From BQJU01 sp965229635 (GTDB lineage: Bacteria > Bacteroidota > Bacteroidia > Chitinophagales > Saprospiraceae): a stretch of 64,000 nt of DNA. The position numbers were made by a program, and so were the translations under genes. Positions 1 through 7,650 of this stretch are shown here, piece after piece; position 1 is the stretch's first letter; each line of letters opens with the position of its first letter. The stretch covers positions 3,038,001-3,102,000 of the forward strand of contig OZ245894.1 in NCBI GenBank assembly GCA_965229635.1, read 5' to 3'. The notes under the pieces are model-generated. The model saw only the letters and a program-made list of their open reading frames with translations, was not told the origin of the DNA and searched no databases.

Positions 1-1
1 T

Positions 2-1516
2 GAGATCCGTAATGTAAAACACTATCCTGAAGAGGCGTTGATGGATATGGAAAAAAATGGTCTGGATTTGGTCATTTCCATCAGACCCAAAAATATTACG
101 AGTAAATTGGAATATACAGCGCAAGCTCTTTACAAGATTGGAATTTGGTTGGATCATCCTACGGAATTGATGCCAAAAGAGAAGAAGCTAACCGGAGATG
201 GCAAGAACCTCGTAGTGGAGAGGATGGCAAGATTAATGGAGGATATTATCACACCAGAAACCAGTGAGGCCCGCTTGGGAGGAACTTACCAGGATAAGAT
301 TTGTGCAGCGATGTTGTTCAACAATACATTTGTTAGTGTGGAAAGGAGAAGTTCTAAAAGAGATAATCATTATTATCCTTGGGTTCGTTCAGCAATTAGT
401 CCAGGCCCCAAAAAGGACAAGGAAGTAGACTTTGAAGTGAATCAGCAAAATTTTGAAGACGCGGAGGCGGCATTAACTTATTACCCAAACCGAGAAACAG
501 GATATTTTAAAAAGTATGTTCATCTGTGGAAGGGAGAGTTTTTATATCATTTGGAAGACGCTCAAAAACTTGCGATTGAAAATGTAGCAAGATTTACGAT
601 CGTTAATATCGCTCAACGATCAAAGGAAGTTATTGCACAGCTTAGAAGTGCCGATGTGATCAGAATTGTAGAAGGATTGCCAATCGAAATAGCAGATGAA
701 AAAGCCTATCAGTATTGGCTTAAAAGTTGGTTGAAGAAGGATCAGTTTGGCATTGCCATGCATCAGGGTAAAACTCCTGTAGGGTTCATTATCTTCACAA
801 AAGATGACACTGGATATTATAGTAAGGCAGCCTATAGAAGTAAAATAAAAGAATTGGGAAGTGTGGCGACGAACTTATCTTTCCAAAATTTACATTTTCG
901 ACACAGTAAAAACAGTGAATTATCCAGTGATACTTTGAGCATTCGGTCTCACGGTGTGTTAAGGGAAAAGTTTTTCCCAATGATTGAATCTGTTGAGGAC
1001 TTTACAAAAGCCGAGCTTTCTGGCAAATTGTTGTACGAGTTTATAGAAGCCATTATGACTCGGATTTGCATTTTTGATAAACGTGTGGCAGATCGCGTCA
1101 ATCCGGAACGAAGTAATTTACTGAGAGATCAGGCGCTTTGTAGCATTTTTTCCGAAAGTCTGGGGAAGTGGAAAGAGGTGAAAGATCAGGGAATTAAGAA
1201 TTTTCATTTTATTGTCATGCATTTGTCCTTTATAGAGGCAATGAAGGATGCACGTGGAGAAAGATATGGGGAAGATCGAATTGTTGCATTTATTGAAGAC
1301 CAATTGGCAGATGCTTTAAGTCCCAATTGTTTATTGGTCATCACTACAGGTCGTGGACGTACCAGGTGGTGGCAGAAAATTCAGAGGAGCAGGTTTGCTA
1401 ATTATGTTACCTTCCGACCGGTCGAATCTTTAATCGAGGCTACTGAAAAGGCCACACTAAAAAAAGATGAAATTGAATTGAAGTACAACCTATGTAAAGT
1501 GTTATTTGGATCATAA
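2..1516 (+). CDS. Unrecognised protein, 5' end outside window; first gene of REC/TIR operon
   Basis: The reading frame is open from base 2, so the gene almost certainly starts upstream; an in-window TTG/ATG start near 38-41 would be internal. About 504 residues are visible, soluble, with no membrane segment or signal peptide. I do not recognise the N-terminal two thirds. The last ~200 residues look like an alpha/beta fold: a helix ending in ICIFDKRV, then a strand with FIVMHLSF, then LVITTGRGR near the C-terminus. Similar D-R / H / TxGRG spacing is my recollection of uncharacterised proteins found next to response regulators; I cannot name the family. The next gene starts 12 bases downstream, so it heads, or sits inside, the operon running to 6436. 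A kinase-like portion could lie upstream of the window. Gene reality is secure, function unknown. Confidence 0.85.
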   Translation, partial: EIRNVKHYPEEALMDMEKNGLDLVISIRPKNITSKLEYTAQALYKIGIWLDHPTELMPKEKKLTGDGKNLVVERMARLMEDIITPETSEARLGGTYQDKICAAMLFNNTFVSVERRSSKRDNHYYPWVRSAISPGPKKDKEVDFEVNQQNFEDAEAALTYYPNRETGYFKKYVHLWKGEFLYHLEDAQKLAIENVARFTIVNIAQRSKEVIAQLRSADVIRIVEGLPIEIADEKAYQYWLKSWLKKDQFGIAMHQGKTPVGFIIFTKDDTGYYSKAAYRSKIKELGSVATNLSFQNLHFRHSKNSELSSDTLSIRSHGVLREKFFPMIESVEDFTKAELSGKLLYEFIEAIMTRICIFDKRVADRVNPERSNLLRDQALCSIFSESLGKWKEVKDQGIKNFHFIVMHLSFIEAMKDARGERYGEDRIVAFIEDQLADALSPNCLLVITTGRGRTRWWQKIQRSRFANYVTFRPVESLIEATEKATLKKDEIELKYNLCKVLFGS

Positions 1517-1528
1517 CCCCAACAGCCT

Positions 1529-2491
1529 ATGGAAAGAACAATGATTGTATGCTGGCGATGGAATAAATGGGTAACTCCCTTGATAGAAGATGATTTTAAA
1601 GACAATCCCGATTCGTTAAATCCCAGCTTCTATGACGAATACATAGTGCATCATCCCGGAGAAGAAACGCCCCAAGAGCCCTTGGCCAGGGTGGTTAGGA
1701 CTCGCTTGAAATGTAGTAAAGGGGATATTGGCGTTTTAAATTTTTTAAAGAAACTCATAGAAAAATACCATTCAGAGGAGAATCAGATTTTTCTTTTTTT
1801 GCATCGTGGAGATGGATTTACGAATACAACAATAGAAAAGATTAGCAAATGGGGATTGGTGAGTCGTTCTTTTCTCTTTGGTGGAGGTAAGAATGATTTT
1901 ATTTATTTTGCGGTGGGCAATGCAGGACTGTTAGGGGAAGATGGAGATTTTCACTGGACTCAACCCAGTGCCGATCAGCGACAAATCATTGTAGCAGAAG
2001 ATGAAACAAGAAGAGTCCTTCAGCCTTTTTTTGACAAAACCTGGCACTATTATGAATTTGAATTCTACAATAAACTCTTTGAATTGCGGGAAGATGTGAT
2101 GAGTCATTTTTATCCAATGCTCAATGGCAGCAATCCGCAGTGGACTATGTCAGATTATGTAGAGAAATTGAAGGAACACCGATTACTTTTCTTAAGGGTG
2201 AAAAGTTTTATAAATGATGAATGCAATTGCTTACAAAAAGAAGAGATTAAAGAACTCAAAGAATATGAGGGGAGGAATCGGAAGTCATTTTTATTAGATG
2301 ATTGTCGGGCAAATCTAAAAAGTAAGATTGATGTGGGCAAAGAGTATGATGCTGTAATTGAGTATTTTCAGCAGATGATGAATCTCCAAGGTGACAAGCT
2401 TACCGGAAATGTCAGGCATGATCTTAGTAAATTGAATCGTGAATTTGAGGAGTTATTATCCGCTATCCAAAGACAATATCAGGCTGTATGA
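1529..2491 (+). CDS. Unrecognised cytoplasmic protein in REC/TIR operon
   Basis: A 320-residue protein that I cannot assign to a family. The first ~130 residues alternate predicted strands and helices and contain the strand-turn FLFLHRGDG (about residues 89-97) and SFLFGGGKND. The last ~130 residues are charged and helical, with Lys/Glu-rich stretches suggesting a coiled coil. There is no signal peptide, membrane segment or Walker motif. It begins 12 bases after the preceding stop and overlaps the next gene by four bases (ATGA), so it is probably translated together with the downstream receiver proteins. Its job is unknown; a sensor, adaptor or inhibitor of the TIR protein would fit the context, which is inference only. 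Confidence 0.85.
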   Translation: MERTMIVCWRWNKWVTPLIEDDFKDNPDSLNPSFYDEYIVHHPGEETPQEPLARVVRTRLKCSKGDIGVLNFLKKLIEKYHSEENQIFLFLHRGDGFTNTTIEKISKWGLVSRSFLFGGGKNDFIYFAVGNAGLLGEDGDFHWTQPSADQRQIIVAEDETRRVLQPFFDKTWHYYEFEFYNKLFELREDVMSHFYPMLNGSNPQWTMSDYVEKLKEHRLLFLRVKSFINDECNCLQKEEIKELKEYEGRNRKSFLLDDCRANLKSKIDVGKEYDAVIEYFQQMMNLQGDKLTGNVRHDLSKLNREFEELLSAIQRQYQAV

Positions 2492-4182
2492 AAAACATTG
2501 TAATTGTGTCGAGCAACTCCCCTCACCTTGCAGCTGTAAGTCAGTTGTTGAAGGCTACCTCAATTGTTGTTCATCAAACTGGAGATATGTCAGGGGGGTA
2601 TAGCGAGTACGATGCAGTGTTGTTACTTGACCCTTACATGATTAATCGGGAATATTTCTCGGCCTGGCGCATTTGGAAAAACTACCTTTCATATAAGGCA
2701 CCAAATACCTGTCTTTTGATTGCTGGATTTAAAGAGGTGAAACATCCCAACTACATTAATTTGTTGGACGTTAATAAGGATTTTGATTGGCAAGAAAGGT
2801 ATCGTGAGGCATTTGCCGTAAAGGATATTTGGGTGGAAACTGAAGATTTGACCAATGGTCGTGATATTGTTGAAAAAATTGAGGTGTTTTTCAAGGGGCA
2901 TTCCAGACAAGGCATTATTGACTCACTGACAAACGTAAGGGCCAATCTCGATAGTGCCTCTTTGAGTTATCACGGTAGTGATGCCCTTAATAAGTGTTCG
3001 CAACCCTTTTCAGAAGTTTGGTTTAATATATTAAAGCCTGGGCTAAATTCTGTTACAGAATTATATGGTCGTTGGCACTACTATTACCCCTATTTGCAGG
3101 AAATGCCCTTTCATACCGAACTACAGGCCATTGAGGCTAATAAGTTTGTTGGAGACCTAAATAAGTTGTATTCAGGATTAAATGGTTATTCTATAAGTGA
3201 AATTCAAGAAAGTCCTAATCGAAGTAAAGAACTCGAAGAAAAGGAAAAGCTCTTTGAATCCTTAAATGCTTTCCGACGTATCGGGGATTTGTCAAGGGTA
3301 TTACGCAAAATCAACAGCCTTTACGTAAATCCAGAGGAAAGAGACCGAGTCTTGCTGATTGATGATGACAAAACTTTTCATGAGCAGATCAAACGCAACT
3401 TTCCCATGCTACGGGTTGATAGTTTACTGGGAGCTGAGAATGTTCAGCAATATATTCTTGATGGTGATTATCAATTGATTTTGTTAGACTTACAGTTAGA
3501 GGGAGGCGATGCCAATAATCTGGAAGGGGTAGATCTGATTCCAAAGATAAAAGAATGGAGTCCTGAGGTCCCACTCTGTGTGGTGTCAACACATTTTCGG
3601 GAGACCATAGTTAAGAAGACGCTGAGTTTGGGGGCGGATTATTTTTTAAATAAAGGTACTTTTGATACTGAAGAATGGAACAGAATATTTACTGACTTGA
3701 AAGCCAAAGGTAAAATTGATGCGGAAAAGGTTATCAATGAGAACCTTCAGCTCTTAAGCGGCACAAAGCCTAATATTTTATTAATAGAAGATGAAAAAAT
3801 TTGGCAAAGGCGCATAAGCGAACTCTCAAATAAATACGAGTATACCATAGCAAATACGGTGCAACAAGCAAAGGACAGGTTGAATACTCCTAGTAATAGT
3901 TTTGACTTGATTATCCTTGATTTATATTTTGCAATAAGCCCCGAAATTGAAGAAAATAAAGGAAAACGTTTTATTAAAGAAATTAAGGCAGATAAAAAAA
4001 ATATCCCGGTGATAGTCATTACCAATTCACCTGAAGAACGTGATGAAAGTGAGGCCTGGAAATTAGGCGCAGATTTTTATTTGTTAAAGTCCCATTTTAA
4101 TACTAATTTATGGCTAAGAAGCATTGGTCATCTAATTGAAAAGAAAAAACTGCAGGATCAACTTAATTCCGTAACGGCATGA
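2488..4182 (+). CDS. Tandem receiver-domain protein with unknown N-terminal half
   Basis: A 564-residue protein. Residues 1-110 look like a degenerate receiver or Rossmann-like domain (strands VIVSS and VLLLDP, but no conserved Lys). Residues 110-280 are helical and unassigned. Two receiver domains follow. The first (about 287-400) has DDD at 292-294, acceptor D334, T368 and K389; the second (about 428-550) has EDE at 434-436, D478, T512 and K534. Both keep every residue needed for Asp phosphorylation. There is no DNA-binding or enzymatic output domain, so it probably works as a phospho-signal relay or scaffold. Each receiver continues after its Lys into a similar segment with a Trp (TEEWNRIF, NLWLRSI), also seen in the next gene, suggesting duplication within the operon. 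Both ends overlap their neighbours by ATGA. Confidence 0.88.
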   Translation: MKNIVIVSSNSPHLAAVSQLLKATSIVVHQTGDMSGGYSEYDAVLLLDPYMINREYFSAWRIWKNYLSYKAPNTCLLIAGFKEVKHPNYINLLDVNKDFDWQERYREAFAVKDIWVETEDLTNGRDIVEKIEVFFKGHSRQGIIDSLTNVRANLDSASLSYHGSDALNKCSQPFSEVWFNILKPGLNSVTELYGRWHYYYPYLQEMPFHTELQAIEANKFVGDLNKLYSGLNGYSISEIQESPNRSKELEEKEKLFESLNAFRRIGDLSRVLRKINSLYVNPEERDRVLLIDDDKTFHEQIKRNFPMLRVDSLLGAENVQQYILDGDYQLILLDLQLEGGDANNLEGVDLIPKIKEWSPEVPLCVVSTHFRETIVKKTLSLGADYFLNKGTFDTEEWNRIFTDLKAKGKIDAEKVINENLQLLSGTKPNILLIEDEKIWQRRISELSNKYEYTIANTVQQAKDRLNTPSNSFDLIILDLYFAISPEIEENKGKRFIKEIKADKKNIPVIVITNSPEERDESEAWKLGADFYLLKSHFNTNLWLRSIGHLIEKKKLQDQLNSVTA

Positions 4183-5624
4183 GTGATCGCAAACCCAATA
4201 TTTTAATGGTGGATGACGAAAAGTCGTATTACGATGTCCTCAATAGCCAATTGAAGGACTGGTACCGACTGATTTATGCACCATCAGAAAGAGTGGCACA
4301 CGCTGCCATCAAGGCAAATGATTTTGATTTGGCCTTGTTGGATTTGGTCTTTTCTCCTGGTGGGAGTGCCAAGGAAGGCGGATTAAAATTATTACCCCTC
4401 TTGCGTAGATATAAACCTGATATGCCCATTATTGTCGTCACAAAACACGGTGAAAGGACAAATATCGTTGAGGCAATGAAATTGGGGGCGGTAGATTTCT
4501 TTGTAAAGGAGGAAAGCAATATAGTAGAGTGGAAAAAACGCATTGATTCCTATCTGAATAAAAAAGCGGAAAGTCTTACCACGCAAAATCCCAAAATTGT
4601 CGCAGAAGAAAAAAAGTTTCTCGGCGAGAGTGCTTCAGTAGATCAAATCAAGAGAATTTTGGTAAAGCTCTCCAAAAAGCCTGATGTTACGGTATTGCTT
4701 ACCGGAGAAACAGGAGTGGGAAAGGAGGTGGCAGCACAATATTTACACGCTCACGGTGCCCGTAAGGACAAACCATTCAAAGCTATAAATCTTACCACCA
4801 TTACCAAAGATTTGATGGAAAGTCGCCTTTTTGGTCATCGTAAGGGATCATTTACTGATGCAAGAGATGACAAAATGGGGCTATTTGAGGAAGCCAATGG
4901 CGGAATTCTGTTTTTGGATGAGATTGGAGAAATCCAACCTGATATGCAAGTAAAGCTGCTGCGATTCTTGCAGGAGAAAGTCATTACTCCACTTGGTGGC
5001 AAAGATATTCTTTTGGATGTGCAGGTGGTGGTAGCGACCAATCGTGATTTACAAAAAGAGGTAGCCAAGGGGCGTTTTCGGGAGGACCTATACTATAGAT
5101 TAAATCAATTTCAAATAGAGATCCCTCCTCTCCGGGAAAGAAGAGAAGACATCTCTATTCTTTTGGACCACTACCTGGAAAAAGAAGGTGAATCTACGGA
5201 TATTCTTACCCCAGAAGCTAGCTATTACCTTCTTAATCAGTATGTATGGCCCGGCAATATCAGAGAGTTAGTCAGCTGGGTAAAAAGCACCTGCCTGAAA
5301 CTGGATATCATGGACAAAGATCAGGTGACGGAAGACTTATTACCTCGAAATACCCTCACAACGGAAGAACAGGAAAGTCAACCTAAAACAAAGGAAACAC
5401 TATTCATCTCTAGTGGTGACAATGACTGGAAAATAAATGCTGCCCTTGAAGAGTTGAAACCTATTGAGCTAGGCCTGCGCAAATATGGTCGGAAGGGGAA
5501 AGTAGGAGAAGAGTTGGGATTGTCTATGGATCAACTGCGTTATAAGGTAGAGAAATATTATCAAGAAATCCCGGAAATTTTTAATCAATTGCCCGCAATC
5601 AAAGAGAAGTACAAATTGTCATGA
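4179..5624 (+). CDS. Sigma54-type response regulator (REC-AAA+) with GSFTDA loop
   Basis: A 481-residue NtrC-class protein. The receiver (1-125) has VDDE at 11-14, acceptor D55, T88 and K110. The AAA+ domain (about 147-380) has Walker A GETGVGKE at 176-183, Walker B ILFLDEIGE near 243-251, and the arginine-finger region FREDLYYRL at 300-308. The loop that contacts sigma54, usually GAFTGA, reads GSFTDA (223-228): the key Phe and Thr remain but the second Gly is Asp. The C-terminus (about 425-475) has a helix-turn-helix-like segment (KVGEELGLSMDQLRYKVEKYY) that resembles, but is not a textbook copy of, a Fis-type HTH. Predicted role: phosphorylation-driven activation of sigma54 promoters, perhaps of this system. 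It overlaps both neighbours by ATGA. Confidence 0.93.
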   Translation: MSDRKPNILMVDDEKSYYDVLNSQLKDWYRLIYAPSERVAHAAIKANDFDLALLDLVFSPGGSAKEGGLKLLPLLRRYKPDMPIIVVTKHGERTNIVEAMKLGAVDFFVKEESNIVEWKKRIDSYLNKKAESLTTQNPKIVAEEKKFLGESASVDQIKRILVKLSKKPDVTVLLTGETGVGKEVAAQYLHAHGARKDKPFKAINLTTITKDLMESRLFGHRKGSFTDARDDKMGLFEEANGGILFLDEIGEIQPDMQVKLLRFLQEKVITPLGGKDILLDVQVVVATNRDLQKEVAKGRFREDLYYRLNQFQIEIPPLRERREDISILLDHYLEKEGESTDILTPEASYYLLNQYVWPGNIRELVSWVKSTCLKLDIMDKDQVTEDLLPRNTLTTEEQESQPKTKETLFISSGDNDWKINAALEELKPIELGLRKYGRKGKVGEELGLSMDQLRYKVEKYYQEIPEIFNQLPAIKEKYKLS

Positions 5625-6436
5625 AAGGAAAGCCTAAGGTTTTAATGGTTGAAAATGATCTAGAATTTTCGAGAAATGTTAATATAGCACTTAAGGAAGT
5701 ATATGATATACAAGTGATTAACTTAAAGGAAGAAGTGCTGCCTACTTTAGACGCAAGAAGATCAGATAATTTCGACCTTATAATTCTTGACTTGCATCTA
5801 GGAACGAATTTTAATAGGGATTCACCAGATGGATTAAAATTACTAGAAGAAATTAGACGATATTACTCGAGGCTACCAGTGTTAGTATATACTGAAGATG
5901 CACGTCGCGAAATCACTTACAGGATAATTAAAGATTTTAAGTATACTGATATTGTAGTAAAAATGGAATTGGGTTTTACTGAACTGTTACATAAAATTGA
6001 CAGTTTGATTCAAGAGACTCCAAAGAAAACTGCTTTTATCTCCTATAGTAGTAAGGATGGGGAGTTTGCCCGAAAGTTAACTAGAAAGCTACAAAGGCAG
6101 GGGATTAATGTGAAGATTGATGAGAAACAGGTAAATGTCGGTAAAAGTATATCAAAAGAAATTGCAAACTCCATTCAAGACTGTGACTATTTTCTTTTGA
6201 TTTTGTCACCTGATGCCTTTGAGTCCAATTGGGTAAAACGTGAACTAAGTTTTGTTTCTAAAAGAAAAAGACAAGAAAGCATTGTTCCTATAATTTACAA
6301 GAATTTTCCCATCCCAGATGAAATTGAACTTTATCTGGGGGATAATTTGAAAGTTGACTTTTCAATTATTGAAAAGCTGTTTGATGATAAGGTTTCTAAA
6401 TTGACTGATCGTTTTTTTGAAGATGACAACGCATAG
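5621..6436 (+). CDS. Receiver-TIR fusion protein, probable effector
   Basis: A 271-residue protein. The N-terminal receiver (1-130) has EN/D at 11-13, acceptor D57, T91 and K114. A TIR_2-type domain begins near 137 with FISYSSKD and contains SNWVKREL, placing Glu208 at the position of the catalytic Glu of NAD-cleaving TIR domains. TIR domains of this class cleave NAD+ or make signalling nucleotides in bacterial immunity; activity here is inferred from the family. A receiver fused to TIR suggests that phosphorylation gates the effector. It is the last gene of the operon, overlapping the previous stop by four bases, and its codon use is more AT-rich than the rest of the operon. A hairpin follows at 6452-6471. 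Confidence 0.92.
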   Translation: MKGKPKVLMVENDLEFSRNVNIALKEVYDIQVINLKEEVLPTLDARRSDNFDLIILDLHLGTNFNRDSPDGLKLLEEIRRYYSRLPVLVYTEDARREITYRIIKDFKYTDIVVKMELGFTELLHKIDSLIQETPKKTAFISYSSKDGEFARKLTRKLQRQGINVKIDEKQVNVGKSISKEIANSIQDCDYFLLILSPDAFESNWVKRELSFVSKRKRQESIVPIIYKNFPIPDEIELYLGDNLKVDFSIIEKLFDDKVSKLTDRFFEDDNA

Positions 6437-6451
6437 AATCCAAAAATAGAA

Positions 6452-6471
6452 AAGAGGACTCTGGCCCTCTT
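6452..6471 (-). terminator. Hairpin between convergent genes, likely terminator
   Basis: Six-base arms AAGAGG and CCTCTT enclose an eight-base loop. Read on the minus strand it is followed by CTTTTCTATTTTTGG, a T-rich tract, so it best serves the SPOR-like gene ending at 6514; on the plus strand it may also stop the TIR operon. Confidence 0.5.
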
Positions 6472-6513
6472 CTCCAAATAATAACCTAATAATTCATTCT
6501 TTAACAATTTGTA

Positions 6514-7257
6514 TCAGTAAGCTATCTCTTCTTTGGCCAGTATTACTTCGTATACATAACATTGTTTCTTAAATAAGCGGGATAACTGTGCAGCTATTTC
6601 TTTAGCTTGATCTTTAGTGCGATATAGATTGATACAGACTCGGGTCAATTGATCGGTTTCATTGTAATGTAGCCATACTTTTAGTCCAGGAAAGCTTTCT
6701 GTTATTTCTTCCCAGGTGTTTTCAGCATAGGTGGATACTGAATTTGCAGCGTATTGGACAGTGTACACGTATTCATAGCTAGTATCGTAATTGTATCCTA
6801 CAAACTGTGTATCTGAAGGTTGCTCCTTGCCAGGTTTAGGTTTAACTCCCTGGTCTTTTTCAGGGCTAACATTTAACCGCTCTTGCGGTTCTTCAGGTTG
6901 CTCAATTGTGGTTTGATCCTCATTGTCGTGGAATTGTTTTTTATAGTGCTCCTTACTATGATCATCATTGGCACTGCCTGATGGCAGGTTGTCGTTGTTT
7001 AGTAATGCAAACCCCAGCACTACGATGATTAAACCAAAGGTGACAACGGTAACAAACCCCAGACTGCCAGGGCTGCCTCTTTGTCCATAACTTCCTTGAG
7101 GGGGATACCCTTGGTAATAGTTTTGGGGAAGATAGTCATCTCTTCTTCGATTGGTCAACCCCAAGAATAGGCCAAAAAGAAGCATTAAACCTATTGCCGT
7201 GAAAAACATGGTGGGATTAATCTCATAAGTTTTTGCTACTAGAAGTACGTTGTTCAT
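6514..7257 (-). CDS. Membrane protein with C-terminal SPOR-like domain
   Basis: A 247-residue protein. Two hydrophobic segments (about residues 15-35 and 67-87) flank a Tyr/Pro/Gln/Gly-rich linker (DYLPQNYYQGYPPQGSYG). A long acidic, Pro/Glu-rich spacer follows (about 95-150). The last ~85 residues start with YVYTVQYAA and run as beta-alpha-beta with YRTKDQAKEIAAQL, the layout of SPOR domains that bind denuded peptidoglycan glycans. The assignment to SPOR is by pattern and is moderate. It is a single gene, convergent with the TIR operon; the region upstream holds an inverted repeat at 7336-7370. A role in envelope or division-site biology is inference. Confidence 0.75.
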   Translation of the reverse strand: MNNVLLVAKTYEINPTMFFTAIGLMLLFGLFLGLTNRRRDDYLPQNYYQGYPPQGSYGQRGSPGSLGFVTVVTFGLIIVVLGFALLNNDNLPSGSANDDHSKEHYKKQFHDNEDQTTIEQPEEPQERLNVSPEKDQGVKPKPGKEQPSDTQFVGYNYDTSYEYVYTVQYAANSVSTYAENTWEEITESFPGLKVWLHYNETDQLTRVCINLYRTKDQAKEIAAQLSRLFKKQCYVYEVILAKEEIAY

Positions 7258-7650
7258 TTTGCATTTTTTTTGTGATGAAGAAAATGATTAGATTCAAAAA
7301 GGTTTTTTACATGCATATTCTAAACCTGGGAAATACTGCCACCCAACTAAAGTATTTATTTGAGTGGCAGCGATTGAGTAAGTGATTTTGATTCATTGTA
7401 ATAGTGGTTTGTTTGCTTCAAGTAAAGCAATAATGAGTCCACTTGATAAGTGTTTGATTATCAGTGAGTATTGTGTATGTTGTTCTCGAAGGAGGTATAA
7501 GGAGGTCTAGAATGTTTCGATATTTTTTCGAATTTTTCCAGAATAAGAAGAATTTTCTAGGAAGTAAAAAATGAAAAGGAAATGGCTTATTTTGATAGTA
7601 AGATAAGCTGATTCATGTAAGGACTTAGTAGAGGAAAATAGATGAATAAT
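7258..7650. other. Intergenic region with hairpin and two possible leader peptides
   Basis: This 393-base stretch lies between two minus-strand genes. It contains an inverted repeat (7336-7346 with 7360-7370) and, on the plus strand, two tiny ORFs joined by ATGA (7512-7574 and 7571-7606) after two GGAGGT runs. No larger gene was seen. It should carry the promoter of the SPOR-like gene and the 3' end of the SLC13 transcript. Confidence 0.5.
7336..7370. repeat. Inverted repeat upstream of SPOR-like gene
   Basis: Eleven-base arms (CTGCCACCCAA and TTGAGTGGCAG) pair with one G-T wobble around a 13-base AT-rich loop. It lies about 80 bases upstream of the minus-strand start at 7257 and has no T tract, so an operator or RNA structure is as likely as a terminator. 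Confidence 0.4.

Noticed and set aside
4284..4310. TGGCAC...TGC resembling a sigma54 promoter
   Set aside because: It lies inside the receiver-AAA+ coding sequence and the spacing to the GC element is wrong.
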